This document shows, piece by piece, positions 8,266 to 17,674 of a DNA stretch of 64,000 bases. The DNA comes from an uncultured Rhizobium sp. (GTDB taxonomy: Bacteria > Pseudomonadota > Alphaproteobacteria > Rhizobiales > Rhizobiaceae). The notes under the pieces are model-generated. The model was not told where the DNA came from. It searched no databases and worked only from the letters and a program-made list of their open reading frames with translations. The position numbers were made by a program, and so were the translations under genes. Each line of letters opens with the position of its first letter. The first letter of the stretch is position 1. The stretch spans positions 62,001 through 126,000 of the forward strand of contig CAMFHE010000008.1 in the NCBI GenBank assembly GCA_945952045.1. The letters are read 5' to 3'.

Positions 8266-10596
8266 ATGACATCAGGCGACACCGAGATGACCGTTGCGGC
8301 GCTCGTCCTGCCTTTCGTCGGCTCCATTCTCGCGCCTGTGCTGGTCCGCCGCTTCGGCGGGCGCGCTGCCTGGGGGCTGGCGCTGCTGCCGGCATTGTCT
8401 TTCCTGCACTTCTGCTCGCTGGTTCCGGAAATCGCGACCGGCGAGCCGGCGACAGGCGGCTATGCCTGGGTGCCGAGCTACAATCTTTCCTTCTCCTGGT
8501 ATCTGGACGGCCTGTCGCTGACATTCGCGCTGCTCGTCACCGGCATCGGTGCGCTGATCGTGCTGTATGCCGGCGGCTATCTGAAGGGCCATGCGCAGCA
8601 GGGGCGTTTCCTCGCCTTTCTCTTCCTGTTCATGGGGGCGATGCTGGGACTGGTGGTTTCGGACAGCTTCCTGATGCTGTTCATCTTCTGGGAAATGACC
8701 TCGATCACCTCCTTCCTGCTGATCGGTTTCGACCATGAACGCCGCGAGGCGAGGCGCGCCGCATTGCAGGCGCTGGTCATCACCGGCGGCGGCGGGCTGT
8801 TCCTGCTGGCCGGCCTGCTGCTGCTCTGGAACGTCACCGACGTCACGCAGCTGTCGCTGGCGCTGCCCTATGGCGAGGCGTTGAAGGCCAGCCCCTATTA
8901 CCTGGCGGTTCTGCTTCTGGTGTTGATGGCCGCCTTCACCAAATCGGCGCAGTTTCCCTTCCATGCCTGGCTGCCGAACGCCATGGAGGCGCCGACGCCG
9001 GTTTCGGCCTATCTGCATTCCGCGACGATGGTGAAGGCCGGCATCTATCTGCTGATGCGGCTTTATCCGATGCTGGGGGGAACGCCCGCCTGGGAAATCA
9101 TCCTGCCGGTCTTCGGCGGCCTGACGCTGATCGTCGGCGCGGTGATGGCGACAGGCGAAAACGACCTCAAGCGGATGCTCGCCTATACCACGCTGGCCTC
9201 GCTTGGCCTTCTCGTGCTGCTGCTCGGGGCCGGCGGGGAATATGCCGTCGAGGCGGCGGTTCTCTATCTCATCGCACACGCGCTGTTCAAGGGCGCTTTC
9301 TTCATGCTCGCCGGCGTGATCGATCACGAGACCGGCAGCCGCGATATCGCCGCACTTGGCGGGCTGGCCAGCGCCATGCCGATCACGTTTGCCATCGCGC
9401 TGGCGACGGCGCTGTCCATGGGCGGCCTGCCGCCCTTCTTCGGTTTCCTCGCCAAGGAGGAGATTTATGCCGCATTGGTTGGTGGCGATTTCCGCGCCGT
9501 GCTTTTGACCGCCACGGTCCTCCTCGGCAATGCGCTGATGTTCGCGACCGCCTTCGCCATTGCGCTCAAACCCTTTCTGGGAACGCGCAAGCCAACACCG
9601 CGCGCCCCGCATGAGGCGCCGATCCTGCTCTGGCTCGGTCCGGCCGTGCTGGCGCTGGCCGGCCTCCTCGCCGCGCTGTTTTCGCAGCACTTTCACGCCC
9701 TATTCTCGACGCCGATGGCGAGCGCCGTGCGCGGCGCGCCGTCGCCGGTCGAAATCGCCCTCACGCCGCATGTCGGGATGCCGCTGCTGTTGTCTGTCGT
9801 CACCGTCGCCCTCGGCATCCTCATCTGGTTTGCTGCGGATCGCCTGCGCCCAGCCGTTGCCCGGCTGGTCGCGACCCTGTCGCCCGGGCCGGACGCCGCC
9901 TTCGACGAATTCATCGCCGGCCTATTGGCGCTCGCCCGGCGCGTGACGCGGCTGGCCCAGCCGGGGCGGCTGCAAATCTATATGACAGTGATGTTCGCGA
10001 CACTTGCCGCCGCACTGCTCGTGACCCTCACGCTTTACGGCGAATGGCCCGCCTGGCCGCATTTCGCAAGGCTGTTGCCCGCCGAAGTGATGATCTTCGC
10101 CCTCGCGATCGTCGGCTTGATCGCTGTCATCACCGCCCGCCAGCGGTTGACGGCCATCCTTGCCCTGGGAATCCAGGGATTTGCCGTGGCGGTTGTCTTC
10201 GTCTTCTATTCGGCTCCCGATCTCGCCTTCACCCAGTTCATGGTCGAGACGCTGTCGGTGGTGATCCTGACGCTGGTCATGACGCGGCTGCGCCTCTCGG
10301 TCGTCGACCGGCGCACGCCCCTGCGGCGGTTGATGGACGGAACGCTGGCGCTGGCCGGCGGGTTCGGCATGGTGCTGCTGACGCTGAAAATCCTTGAAAC
10401 GCCCTTCGATCCGGCCTTGTCGCTGTTCTTCGCAAAATGGTCGCGCGCCATTGCCCACGGGCAGAATGTCGTCAACGTCATCATCGTCGATTTTCGCGGC
10501 ACCGATACGCTCGGCGAGATCGCGGTGGTCACCGCCACCGGCCTTGCCGTTCTGGCCCTGCTGCGCCGCCGGGCGACGAAAAGGGGCAGGGCATGA
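8266..10596 (+). CDS. mrpA: Mrp/Pha cation antiporter subunit A
   Basis: A 776-residue integral membrane protein, the largest subunit of the multi-subunit Na+(K+)/H+ antiporter. It is built from many hydrophobic helices and holds the complex-I-like core with [24 protein letters not shown] and [14 protein letters not shown], the proton-channel lysine region shared with NuoL. The C-terminal third (from about residue 600) carries the MrpA-specific extension. Length fits full-size MrpA. The start ATG at 8266 follows AAGGAG. Its stop overlaps the mrpB start, the first of a chain of overlaps through mrpG. In Sinorhizobium such operons (pha) serve potassium and pH tolerance. Confidence 0.93.
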   Translation: MTSGDTEMTVAALVLPFVGSILAPVLVRRFGGRAAWGLALLPALSFLHFCSLVPEIATGEPATGGYAWVPSYNLSFSWYLDGLSLTFALLVTGIGALIVLYAGGYLKGHAQQGRFLAFLFLFMGAMLGLVVSDSFLMLFIFWEMTSITSFLLIGFDHERREARRAALQALVITGGGGLFLLAGLLLLWNVTDVTQLSLALPYGEALKASPYYLAVLLLVLMAAFTKSAQFPFHAWLPNAMEAPTPVSAYLHSATMVKAGIYLLMRLYPMLGGTPAWEIILPVFGGLTLIVGAVMATGENDLKRMLAYTTLASLGLLVLLLGAGGEYAVEAAVLYLIAHALFKGAFFMLAGVIDHETGSRDIAALGGLASAMPITFAIALATALSMGGLPPFFGFLAKEEIYAALVGGDFRAVLLTATVLLGNALMFATAFAIALKPFLGTRKPTPRAPHEAPILLWLGPAVLALAGLLAALFSQHFHALFSTPMASAVRGAPSPVEIALTPHVGMPLLLSVVTVALGILIWFAADRLRPAVARLVATLSPGPDAAFDEFIAGLLALARRVTRLAQPGRLQIYMTVMFATLAAALLVTLTLYGEWPAWPHFARLLPAEVMIFALAIVGLIAVITARQRLTAILALGIQGFAVAVVFVFYSAPDLAFTQFMVETLSVVILTLVMTRLRLSVVDRRTPLRRLMDGTLALAGGFGMVLLTLKILETPFDPALSLFFAKWSRAIAHGQNVVNVIIVDFRGTDTLGEIAVVTATGLAVLALLRRRATKRGRA

Positions 10597-11009
10597 CCAC
10601 GCCGATTTTCCGCGCCTTCGCCGTGCCGTTGACGGCGCTGATGCTGATCGTCTCGCTGTTTATTTTGCTGCGCGGCCACAATGCGCCGGGCGGCGGCTTC
10701 ATCGGCGGGTTGATCGCGGCTGCCGCTTTCGCCCTGCAGGGCGCGGCCTTCGGCGCGGCGTCCGTGCGCCGGGCTATGAAGGTTTCGCCGTTGTCGGTCG
10801 CCGCTCTGGGGCTGCTGGCGTCCTGCATTGCCGGGCTGATCTCCGCCATCGCCGGCGTGCCCTTCCTGACCGGGTTGTGGGTCGAACCGCATCTGTTCGG
10901 CGTCGCCGTGCCGCTGTCTTCCGTCATGCTGTTCGATGCCGGCGTCTATCTGGTCGTCGTCGGCGCGGTGACGGCGATCGCGTTGGCGCTGGAGGAGGGG
11001 GAACCATGA
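10593..11009 (+). CDS. mrpB: Mrp/Pha antiporter subunit B
   Basis: A 138-residue membrane protein with four hydrophobic helices and the MrpB motif RGHNAPGGGFIGGL near residue 30. It starts within the mrpA stop (ATGA overlap), which points to translational coupling. It is part of the membrane Mrp complex; the individual function is structural or in ion access and cannot be assigned further from sequence. Confidence 0.92.
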   Translation: MTTPIFRAFAVPLTALMLIVSLFILLRGHNAPGGGFIGGLIAAAAFALQGAAFGAASVRRAMKVSPLSVAALGLLASCIAGLISAIAGVPFLTGLWVEPHLFGVAVPLSSVMLFDAGVYLVVVGAVTAIALALEEGEP

Positions 11010-11386
11010 TCGAGCCCTGGCTTGCCCTGCTGTCCGGCCTGTTCTTCGCGGCCGGCATCTATCTGTTGCTGGCGCCGCATCTCATACGGGCGCTTCTCGG
11101 CTTTGCGCTGTTCGGCAATGCCGTCAACCTGCTGCTGTTCCTGTCTGGCCGGGTGACGCGCGATGCGCCGCCGATCATGGGCGAAGCGGAGAGCGCGCTG
11201 AAGGCGGGTGCCGCCAATCCGCTGCCGCAGGCGCTCATCCTCACGGCCATCGTCATCTCCTTCTCCTTCTTTGCCTTCATGCTGGTGCTTGCCTGGCGGG
11301 CGTTTCGCGATCTTGGCGCGGAGGAGGTCGACGGTCTCGACCGCGCCGAACCGCGCGAGCGGCCCGCGCCGCCGGGAGGCTATTGA
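11006..11386 (+). CDS. mrpC: Mrp/Pha antiporter subunit C
   Basis: A 126-residue protein of three transmembrane helices, homologous to NuoK of complex I, with the typical LPQALILTAIVISFS segment. It overlaps mrpB by 4 bp (ATGA), and its stop is directly followed by the mrpD start. The charged C-terminal tail (about residues 105-126) is cytoplasmic or periplasmic and variable in the family. Confidence 0.92.
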   Translation: MIEPWLALLSGLFFAAGIYLLLAPHLIRALLGFALFGNAVNLLLFLSGRVTRDAPPIMGEAESALKAGAANPLPQALILTAIVISFSFFAFMLVLAWRAFRDLGAEEVDGLDRAEPRERPAPPGGY

Positions 11387-12928
11387 ATGGCCGCACCGAT
11401 CCAGGACCTCTCCGCCGCGATGAACCTGACGGCGCCGACGACCGCCGGCTGGCTGACCATCCTGCCGGTGGCCCTTTGCTTTTCGCTCGCCGCCATCCTC
11501 ATCCTTGTCCGGCGTCACCAGGCCTTGCAGCCGGTGGTCGCCTCGGCCGGACTGCTGCTGCTCGTGGCGCTGAATGCGACATTGCTCGCCTCGGTGATCG
11601 CCGACGGCCCCGTCACCATGGTCATGGGCCGCTGGCTTCCCCCCTTCGGCATCGCCTTCACCGTCGATCTCACCGGCGCGCTGTTTACGCTCGCCGCCTC
11701 GGTGGCGGCGTTGGCCGCCTGCCTGTTCGCGTCGGGCGACATCGATGTCTCCGCGCGGGCCCAAGGCTTTTATCCCTTCCTGATGCTGCTGATGGCCGGG
11801 GTATCGGGGGCTTTCACCACCGGCGATGTCTTCAACCTCTATGTCTGGTTCGAGGTGACGCTGATCGCCGCCTTCGGCCTGATGGCGGTTGGCGAAGAGG
11901 CCGAACAGATCGACGGCGCGTGGAAATATGCGCTGATGAACCTTGTCGGCACCGCCTTGTTTCTCGCTGCCGTCGGCCTGCTCTATGCAAGCTTCGGCAC
12001 GCTGAACATGGCCGACCTCGCCTTGAAAATCCGCACCGGCGAAAGCACCCAGCCGGGCATGACGCTGGCGGTCCTGTTCCTGTTCGCGCTCGGCCTCAAG
12101 GCGGCGGCCTTTCCGTTGCAGATGTGGCTGCCTGCCGCCTATCACACGCCGCGCCTGACGGTTTCGGCCCTGTTCGCCGGGTTGATGACCAAGGTCGCGC
12201 TTTATGTGCTCCTGCGTCTCTTCGTCATGCTGATGCCCCTTCAGCGCGAGGAACTCAGCCTGCTGATCGTCATCGCCGGCGCGGCCTCGATGCTGACAGG
12301 CGCATTGGGCATGCTGGCCGAGGACGACTTGCGCCGCGTCGCCGGTTTCGGCGTGATCGCCGGCATCGGCAACATGCTGGCGGGATTGGCGCTCGGCAGC
12401 CCCGGTGGCGTCAGCGGCGCCATCCTTTATGCGCTGCATTCGATGCTGGCCATGACCGCGCTCTACATCGCCGTCGCCGGCATCGGCAAGCGCCTGGGCG
12501 GCTTTTCGCTGGGCCAAGCCGGCGGGATTTATGCCCGCGATCCCCTGTTTTCCTTCCTCTGCCTTGCGCTGTTCTTCGCGGTCTCCGGCTTGCCGCCGTT
12601 GTCCGGTTTCTGGCCGAAGGCGATCCTGACGAAGGCGGCGCTGGACATCGGCGCCTGGTGGCTGGCGGATGTCATCCTGCTTTCCGGCTTCCTGACGACG
12701 ATTGCGCTCGCCCGTATCTTCCTGCTCGCTTTCTGGCGGCCGGCGGAAACGGCGCGGAGTGGCCCCGCAACGGGCGGCGCCGCCCCGCTCGCCATCCTCG
12801 TCGCCCTTATCGCCGGCTTCGGCCTGTTGCCGGAAAGCGCCTTGTCGCTGGCGCAGGAGGCGGCAGCCGGCCTTTCCGCCGGCGATGCCTATGTCGGCTC
12901 GGTCTTCCCCACGGCGGTGCCGCCATGA
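11387..12928 (+). CDS. mrpD: Mrp/Pha antiporter subunit D
   Basis: A 513-residue membrane protein homologous to NuoM/NuoN. The conserved core includes FNLYVWFEVTLIAAFGL and GLKAAAFPLQMWLPAAYHT, with the lysine thought to take part in proton movement. About 13-14 hydrophobic helices are visible, matching the family length. The ATG sits right after the mrpC stop, and the 3' end overlaps mrpE by 4 bp. It works as the second antiporter-like subunit of the Mrp complex. Confidence 0.92.
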   Translation: MAAPIQDLSAAMNLTAPTTAGWLTILPVALCFSLAAILILVRRHQALQPVVASAGLLLLVALNATLLASVIADGPVTMVMGRWLPPFGIAFTVDLTGALFTLAASVAALAACLFASGDIDVSARAQGFYPFLMLLMAGVSGAFTTGDVFNLYVWFEVTLIAAFGLMAVGEEAEQIDGAWKYALMNLVGTALFLAAVGLLYASFGTLNMADLALKIRTGESTQPGMTLAVLFLFALGLKAAAFPLQMWLPAAYHTPRLTVSALFAGLMTKVALYVLLRLFVMLMPLQREELSLLIVIAGAASMLTGALGMLAEDDLRRVAGFGVIAGIGNMLAGLALGSPGGVSGAILYALHSMLAMTALYIAVAGIGKRLGGFSLGQAGGIYARDPLFSFLCLALFFAVSGLPPLSGFWPKAILTKAALDIGAWWLADVILLSGFLTTIALARIFLLAFWRPAETARSGPATGGAAPLAILVALIAGFGLLPESALSLAQEAAAGLSAGDAYVGSVFPTAVPP

Positions 12929-13398
12929 GCCTCGCCGCCGCCTTCCTTGCCATCCTTGTCGCCTGGGCCGCCTTGACCGGCAGTCTCGCGCCGGCCAATC
13001 TTCTGCTCGGTGCGCTGCTGGCGCTGATCGTGCTGTTTTTGCTGCGTCATCATCTCGACCGCCCGCGCCTCAGGGTGCGACCGCTCGCCCTGCTGCTGCT
13101 CTTTCTCCTTTTCCTCAAGGAGTTGGCCCTGTCTGTACTGGCGGTGACGGCGACGGTTCTGCGGCCGCGCCTGCGCCTCGATCCGCGCATCGTCACCGTG
13201 CCGACGACGCTCGACGGCGAGTTTCGCGTGGCGTTGCTCGCCAATCTGATCACGCTGACGCCGGGCACGCTGACGGTGGATATCGCCGAGGACGGCCACA
13301 CGCTGTATGTCCACGCGCTTGAGGGCGCCGATCGCGATGGCCTGCGCCGGGGTATCGCCGAAGGGTTCGAGCGCCGTATCCGCGAGGCTTTCCCATGA
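12925..13398 (+). CDS. mrpE: Mrp/Pha antiporter subunit E
   Basis: A 157-residue protein with two or three N-terminal transmembrane helices (residues 3-45 and 57-78) and a soluble C-terminal domain with the family motif LLANLITLTPGTLTVDI. The final segment HTLYVHALEG is also typical. It overlaps both neighbours by 4 bp. MrpE is needed for assembly or activity of the complex; its precise job is not settled. Confidence 0.92.
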   Translation: MSLAAAFLAILVAWAALTGSLAPANLLLGALLALIVLFLLRHHLDRPRLRVRPLALLLLFLLFLKELALSVLAVTATVLRPRLRLDPRIVTVPTTLDGEFRVALLANLITLTPGTLTVDIAEDGHTLYVHALEGADRDGLRRGIAEGFERRIREAFP

Positions 13399-13718
13399 CC
13401 ACGCAAGCGATCCTGCAGGGCGCGCTGTCGCTGTCCTTTGTTATCGTCGGCGTTTCGCTGCTGATGATCGTCTGGCGGTTCCTCAGCGGCCCGACGCTGG
13501 CCGACCGGGTGGTGGCGCTGGATACGTTGACCGCTGCGGCCATGGGGCTGATCGCGCTCATCGCCATCCGCAGCGGCTTTTCCCTCTATATCGATATCGC
13601 CGTCGTGCTCGGTCTCGTCGGTTTCCTCGCAACGGTCGCCTTCGCGCGTTTTCTGATAACGCATGAAGCGCAGGAAAAGGAAACGCCGCCAAAACGCCCC
13701 GGGAGGAAGCGGAGATGA
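13395..13718 (+). CDS. mrpF: Mrp/Pha antiporter subunit F
   Basis: A 107-residue protein with three transmembrane helices and the family motif GPTLADRVVALD around residue 31-42, which matches MrpF proteins. A basic C-terminal tail ends the protein. It overlaps mrpE and mrpG by 4 bp each, so the seven genes look like one tightly coupled transcription and translation unit. Confidence 0.92.
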   Translation: MTTQAILQGALSLSFVIVGVSLLMIVWRFLSGPTLADRVVALDTLTAAAMGLIALIAIRSGFSLYIDIAVVLGLVGFLATVAFARFLITHEAQEKETPPKRPGRKRR

Positions 13719-14041
13719 CGCCCGTGCTCGATATCGTCGTCGCGATCCTGCTCGTCGCCGGCGCCTTTTTCATCTTCACGGCGGCGCTTGGCCTTCTGCG
13801 GCTGCCGGACCTTTATACGCGCATGCATGCCGCTTCAAAAGCGGGCACGGTCGGTTCCGGCATTTTGCTGGTCGCCGCCGGGCTCTACGCGCAGGACGTT
13901 GCGGTTTTCGCGCGGGCTTTGATCGGAATCGGCTTCTTTTTGATGAGCGCGCCGGTGGCCGCGCATCTCATTGCCCGCGCGGCTCGCCACACGCGGTTTG
14001 AAAAATTGCGAAATAGCAAATTAGAAAAAACTGATAGTTGA
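13715..14041 (+). CDS. mrpG: Mrp/Pha antiporter subunit G
   Basis: A 108-residue protein with three transmembrane helices and the MrpG motif LGLLRLPDLYTRMHAASKAGT (seen from residue 28; the key run is RLPDLYTRMHA). It closes the mrp operon. The last 20 residues (ARHTRFEKLRNSKLEKTDS) are in DNA that turns AT-rich, leading into the mucR upstream region. No clear terminator follows. Confidence 0.92.
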   Translation: MTPVLDIVVAILLVAGAFFIFTAALGLLRLPDLYTRMHAASKAGTVGSGILLVAAGLYAQDVAVFARALIGIGFFLMSAPVAAHLIARAARHTRFEKLRNSKLEKTDS

Positions 14042-14511
14042 AAGATCAGCCTTAAATTTTTCTAGCTTTGGGCGAATGGTTGTACCAAGTTGAGCCAAGG
14101 CTTTTTCTCAAGTCCTTTCGTTTGAAGGTTGCAACGTCTGGCGGGAATCAAGAAGTAAATGCGAGAATAAATAATTGGACTTTTGCATGAATAGTGGTAA
14201 GCGAAGAATTATAGAGTTATGATGTCGAATAATGCTGAACCGCGTCGATTCGAGAAAAGCCGGTGAGAACCGGCAAAACGCATTGGTCGAGCCGTCGATC
14301 CGGGCGTGATACGAGGCGGGAAGGCAGACGATATTGCAAGGGCATGAAACGCCCATGCGTGCAGGCCGAAGCTTAGGGGTAGGCTTCGATTGGTTTTCGG
14401 ACCGTCTGTTCGCATGGCGATTGTGCACGACTCTGGAATGATGCGTGTCATCGGTTCGGCTTTGCTGCGCCGAAGGGCACAGGGCAAGAGTTTTGAACAG
14501 GAGTACGAAAC
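14042..14511 (+). promoter_or_regulatory. AT-rich upstream region of mucR
   Basis: About 470 bp without a convincing gene. It is much more AT-rich than its surroundings at 14000-14240. MucR/Ros proteins bind AT-rich DNA and repress their own gene in related bacteria, so autoregulation here is plausible. I see no perfect operator repeat. Reading frames on the minus strand through here have no family sequence. Confidence 0.4.
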
Positions 14512-14940
14512 ATGACAGACTCGAGCTTGGGCAACGGTCCCGAACTGTTGGTTGAGCTGACCGCCGATATCGTTGCGGCTTATGTGAGCAATCACGTCGT
14601 GCCGGTCGGCGAGCTTTCGAATCTCATTTCCGACGTGCATTCCGCCCTGAGCAGCACCAGCGTGCCCTCCGCGCCGGTCGCCGTCGTCGAGAAACAGAAG
14701 CCGGCGGTTTCGGTGCGCAAGTCGGTGCAGGACGATCAGATCACCTGCCTGGAATGCGGCGGTTCGTTCAAGTCGCTGAAGCGCCATCTCATGACCCACC
14801 ATTCGCTGTCCCCGGAAGAGTATCGCGAAAAGTGGGAACTGCCGGCCGACTACCCGATGGTCGCCCCGGCCTATGCGGAGGCACGTTCGCGCCTTGCCAA
14901 GGAAATGGGCCTCGGCCAGCGCCGCAAGCGCGGCAAGTAA
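14512..14940 (+). CDS. mucR: MucR/Ros family zinc-finger transcription regulator
   Basis: A 142-residue regulator. The N-terminal half (residues 10-48) is the family oligomerisation region, starting [19 protein letters not shown]. The DNA-binding half has the prokaryotic zinc finger C79-x2-C82-x9-H92-x3-H96 in [19 protein letters not shown], followed by [13 protein letters not shown]. MucR/Ros proteins bind AT-rich DNA and control exopolysaccharide, motility and cell-cycle genes in rhizobia, Brucella and Caulobacter, partly as H-NS-like silencers. The gene is followed by a strong terminator at 15015-15037. Its position beside the gafYZ-like pair and in the same region as an AT-rich foreign element is suggestive but unproven. 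Confidence 0.93.
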   Translation: MTDSSLGNGPELLVELTADIVAAYVSNHVVPVGELSNLISDVHSALSSTSVPSAPVAVVEKQKPAVSVRKSVQDDQITCLECGGSFKSLKRHLMTHHSLSPEEYREKWELPADYPMVAPAYAEARSRLAKEMGLGQRRKRGK

Positions 14941-15014
14941 CCGCGCTTCGACCGGATGACGGTCGGGTTTCGGCCCGGCCGGGTTTCCTTTTGTTTTTTC
15001 GCAAGAAGAAGAGG

Positions 15015-15037
15015 CCGGGCACGATGCCCGGTTTTTT
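15015..15037 (+). terminator. Intrinsic terminator of mucR
   Basis: Stem CCGGGCA / TGCCCGG with a CGA loop and a run of six T. It lies 75 bp after the mucR stop. Confidence 0.85.
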
Positions 15038-15499
15038 GTTGAATGAAGATAGGAAAATTTGCCTAATTGTTGAAGGCAGGCGTGGTCGGCGGTGCTCGCA
15101 GATGGGGGCAGGCGGCTGCTTTGAAACGGTCGTTGCCGCCTCTTTCTTTCTCCCCAGCGGGAAAACCTGACCTGAAGGGCCGGATGAGGAGGCGAAGCGG
15201 CCCCTTTTCGTGACCATGCCGGGCCTTGTGGCAGGCATTCAAGATCATCACACGAATCCTTTGATGTCAAATGCTTGGTGAGCACAGGTAGACCCGCTGG
15301 ACGAGCCCGAGGATACCGCCATGGTGAGCGCGGCGGCTGGTTTACAAGCCGGTTTCTTCGTTGCTCACGCAGACCGCCCATCTGTGAACAATCCGCCCGA
15401 ATTAGCCAGTTTCATCAACAAAGGGTTGTCGGAATCGCTCGCTCTCTTCCCCATGCATGCCATCGGGTGTATGAATAAATTCCTAACTTGGAGAGCGTC
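15038..15499. other. Intergenic region before gafY-like gene
   Basis: About 460 bp. An ATG frame at 15321-15503 has no recognisable family sequence and a poor ribosome site, so I do not call it a gene. The region presumably holds the promoter of the gafY/gafZ-like pair; I see no clear box. Confidence 0.4.
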
Positions 15500-15904
15500 A
15501 TGACATTGGACACCACTATTGCCCCGCCTCGATTGTCATCCGCCGAGCCCGCGGGTCCGCCTTGCGGGCCGGTCTGCGTGCCGGTGCGCACCATGTGCCA
15601 GGTCGTGCGGCAGATCGCGGTTGAAATGATCCAGCTTGCCTCGGACCGGGTGCAGGCGCGGCGAGACCGACGCCGGGCGACCGCCCATGTGCGCCAGATC
15701 GCCATGTATGTCTGCCATGTGGCGCTCGGTCTTTCCCAGAGCGAGATCGGCCTGGCCTTCGGGCGTGATCGCACCACGGTCGGCCATGCCTGCGCCGTCG
15801 TCGAGGATCGGCGCGACGATCCGGCGTTCGACGAGTTTGTCGCGGCCGTCGAAAGGCTCGCGGTTTCGGTTTTTGGCGCGGCCGGAGCGGCGCGGGATGA
15901 ATAG
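15500..15904 (+). CDS. gafY: DnaA-domain-IV-like HTH protein, GafY-like GTA activator
   Basis: A 134-residue protein whose residues 60-120 match the DNA-binding domain IV of DnaA without the ATPase: HVRQIAMYVCHVALG, then LSQSEIGLAFG and RDRTTVGHACAVVE, where DnaA has a similar GxRDHSTVxHA. Established knowledge: the Rhodobacter GTA activator GafA joins a DnaA-like DNA-binding part with a second part, and Caulobacter has the two parts as separate proteins, GafY and GafZ. The next gene here overlaps by 8 bp and encodes a DUF6456 protein, so I infer the pair is GafY-GafZ. The ATG at 15500 has GGAG 6 nt upstream. The assignment rests on domain layout and memory of these families. Confidence 0.7.
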   Translation: MTLDTTIAPPRLSSAEPAGPPCGPVCVPVRTMCQVVRQIAVEMIQLASDRVQARRDRRRATAHVRQIAMYVCHVALGLSQSEIGLAFGRDRTTVGHACAVVEDRRDDPAFDEFVAAVERLAVSVFGAAGAARDE

Positions 15905-16703
15905 GCCTGATGTCGATATGGGGCAGGCGCTCGAGGCATTGCTGCGTTTTGCCGGCAACAGGTCCCTGACCTTGAAGGAGGCTGGCGGCGCGCATCTGAC
16001 GCTGCGTCGCGATGATGGCGCCGAGCGCGCCTTTGCCGCTGCCGCCATCCGCCGGGCGCTGACGGATGGCCTGCTGGCCCGCGAGACCGACCGCCTGCTG
16101 GCGACAGCGGCTGCGCGCAGCTTCCTGCGCCGTCGTCTCAGCGGCGCCGGCGACGACGCCTATGGCGCCCAGCATCGAGACGACGCGATGCGCCGGCTGG
16201 AGGTGGAGGGCAGTCCACAGATCGTGCGGGTCAACCGGGCGGAATCGCCGCTTGGTGTTCTCGCCCGCATGAAGGACCGGCAGGGTGGCCTCTTCCTGCC
16301 CGAGGAGGCTGTGCTGGCCGGCGAGCGCCTGCATGCGGATTTCACGCGCGGGCAATTGCAGCCACGCGTCACCGCTTCATGGGAACCGCGCCTCTCCAGT
16401 CATGGCGATGGCGCACGGGGCGGGATCGCCGATCTCACCGACAGCGCCCTTTCCGCCCGCCGCCGCGTGGCCCAGGCGGTCGACTCCATCGGTCCGGAAC
16501 TGGCCGGCGTCGTTCTCGATGTCTGCTGCTTCATGAAGGGGCTGGAAACCGTCGAGCGCGAGCGGCAATGGCCGGCGCGCTCCGCCAAGCTGCTGCTGCG
16601 CGCCGCCCTGCTGGCGCTCTCCCGCCACTACCGCCCACCGACCCCGGAACGCCGCGCGACGACGCTGCATTGGGGCGCGGAGGATTTTCGGCCGTCCTTG
16701 TGA
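15897..16703 (+). CDS. gafZ: DUF6456 protein, GafZ-like GTA activator
   Basis: A 268-residue soluble protein. The N-terminal part (residues 8-85) looks like a helical DNA- or protein-binding segment; residues 120-260 form the DUF6456 domain, including SPLGVLARMKDRQGG and AGVVLDVCCFMKGLETVERE, ending LLRAALLALSRHY. Its ATG lies within the 3' end of the gafY-like gene (8-bp overlap), so translation is probably coupled. In Caulobacter and Rhodobacter the corresponding protein or domain works with the DnaA-like partner and RNA polymerase to start GTA gene expression. The GTA cluster it would control begins 11 kb downstream. A bidirectional hairpin follows at 16711-16738. Confidence 0.7.
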   Translation: MNRPDVDMGQALEALLRFAGNRSLTLKEAGGAHLTLRRDDGAERAFAAAAIRRALTDGLLARETDRLLATAAARSFLRRRLSGAGDDAYGAQHRDDAMRRLEVEGSPQIVRVNRAESPLGVLARMKDRQGGLFLPEEAVLAGERLHADFTRGQLQPRVTASWEPRLSSHGDGARGGIADLTDSALSARRRVAQAVDSIGPELAGVVLDVCCFMKGLETVERERQWPARSAKLLLRAALLALSRHYRPPTPERRATTLHWGAEDFRPSL

Positions 16704-16710
16704 ATTTTCT

Positions 16711-16738
16711 GCGGAGGCAACGATGCGCCTCCGCTTTC
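16711..16738. terminator. Hairpin between gafZ-like gene and sufE
   Basis: Stem GCGGAGGC / GCCTCCGC with an 8-nt loop and a short T-run, placed between two convergent genes, so it may serve both. Confidence 0.65.
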
Positions 16739-16748
16739 TCTGGAAATC

Positions 16749-17168
16749 CTAAGCCGCGACCCGCAGACGCGCTTCATCCCTGATGCGCTTGACCATGGAG
16801 CGCAGGCCGTTGGCGCGCTGCGAGGAGAGGTGCTCCACCAGCCCGATCTTGCCGAAGACATCGATGGCGTCGAGATTGGCGATCTCGGAGGCGTGCTTGC
16901 CGGAATAGGTGGCGAGCACGATGGCGACCAGACCGCGCACGATATGCGCATCGGAATCGCCCTCGAAGGTCAATACCGGATCGGCGCCGTCACCGGCATG
17001 GGTCACGAGCCAGACCTGGCTGGCGCAGCCTTGCACCTTGTTGTCGGAGGTTCGCTTGTCTTCAGGCAAATCCGGCAGCGCCTTGCCCAGCTCGATGACA
17101 TAGCGGTATCGATCTTCCCAATCGTCCAGGAAGGCGAAGTCGTCGATGATCTGGTCGAGTTGGCTCAT
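16749..17168 (-). CDS. sufE: SufE family cysteine desulfuration protein
   Basis: A 139-residue cytoplasmic protein. The sulfur-accepting cysteine is C48 in KVQGCASQVW, the family signature. SufE takes sulfur from the desulfurase SufS and passes it to the SufBCD scaffold for iron-sulfur cluster assembly. Length is normal for the family. The gene stands alone here, away from any suf operon, as is common in rhizobia, and is convergent with the gafZ-like gene. Confidence 0.9.
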   Translation of the reverse strand: MSQLDQIIDDFAFLDDWEDRYRYVIELGKALPDLPEDKRTSDNKVQGCASQVWLVTHAGDGADPVLTFEGDSDAHIVRGLVAIVLATYSGKHASEIANLDAIDVFGKIGLVEHLSSQRANGLRSMVKRIRDEARLRVAA

Positions 17169-17281
17169 GATGATGTCCTGCGGTTTCAGGGCCGCATATA
17201 GTGCGTTTCGTCACAAAAAAGAAGCGCCCGACGGCAGGGACAGGGCCGCGGGCGCAAGGAAATTATCAGGACAGGCGCGGT

Positions 17282-17674
17282 TTACGGACGGGCGGGCTTG
17301 TGCTGCGGCAGCGGCGCGACGGTGCCGGTGGTCACGTCGTCGTCGATCAGCGGCAGGCGCTTGCCATCCTCGGCGCTGGCCAGCTTGGCGCTGTCGTCGC
17401 CGAATTTGGTGTCGAGGAATTCATAGGCGATGCGGGCGCCTTCGCGGGCCCGGTGGCCAAGCGCGGTGAAGGTCTCGCCGCCCTTTTCGCAGACGTCCGG
17501 CTTTTCGGTGCAGATTGCGCTCACATAATCATAGGCGCCGGTGGCGGCCGATAGCGCGTCGGAGATCTCAACCTTCGGCCCGGCCTCCAGCTTGCCGGTG
17601 GCATCCCTGTCGAAAATCGGCAGAAGCACCAGCACCAGTCCGAACCAGAACGATCCCTTGATCAAAAACCACAT
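17282..17674 (-). CDS. DUF5330 family small membrane-anchored protein
   Basis: A 130-residue protein of unknown function. The first 20 residues (FLIKGSFWFGLVLVLLPIF) form a single hydrophobic anchor or uncleaved signal. The rest is soluble and holds a CTEKPDVCEKG cysteine pair that could form a disulfide, followed by ALGHRAREGARIAYEFLD. The family is mostly found in Rhizobiales. It is transcribed away from the sensor kinase across a 480-bp region. Confidence 0.65.
   Translation of the reverse strand: MWFLIKGSFWFGLVLVLLPIFDRDATGKLEAGPKVEISDALSAATGAYDYVSAICTEKPDVCEKGGETFTALGHRAREGARIAYEFLDTKFGDDSAKLASAEDGKRLPLIDDDVTTGTVAPLPQHKPARP

Noticed and set aside
14209..15381. 390-codon minus-strand frame across mucR and its flanks
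   Set aside because: It lies antisense to mucR, crosses the mucR terminator and has low-complexity, motif-free sequence.
15321..15503. 60-codon frame upstream of the gafY-like gene
   Set aside because: No good ribosome site and no coding character. It ends at the start of the next gene and is more likely promoter DNA.
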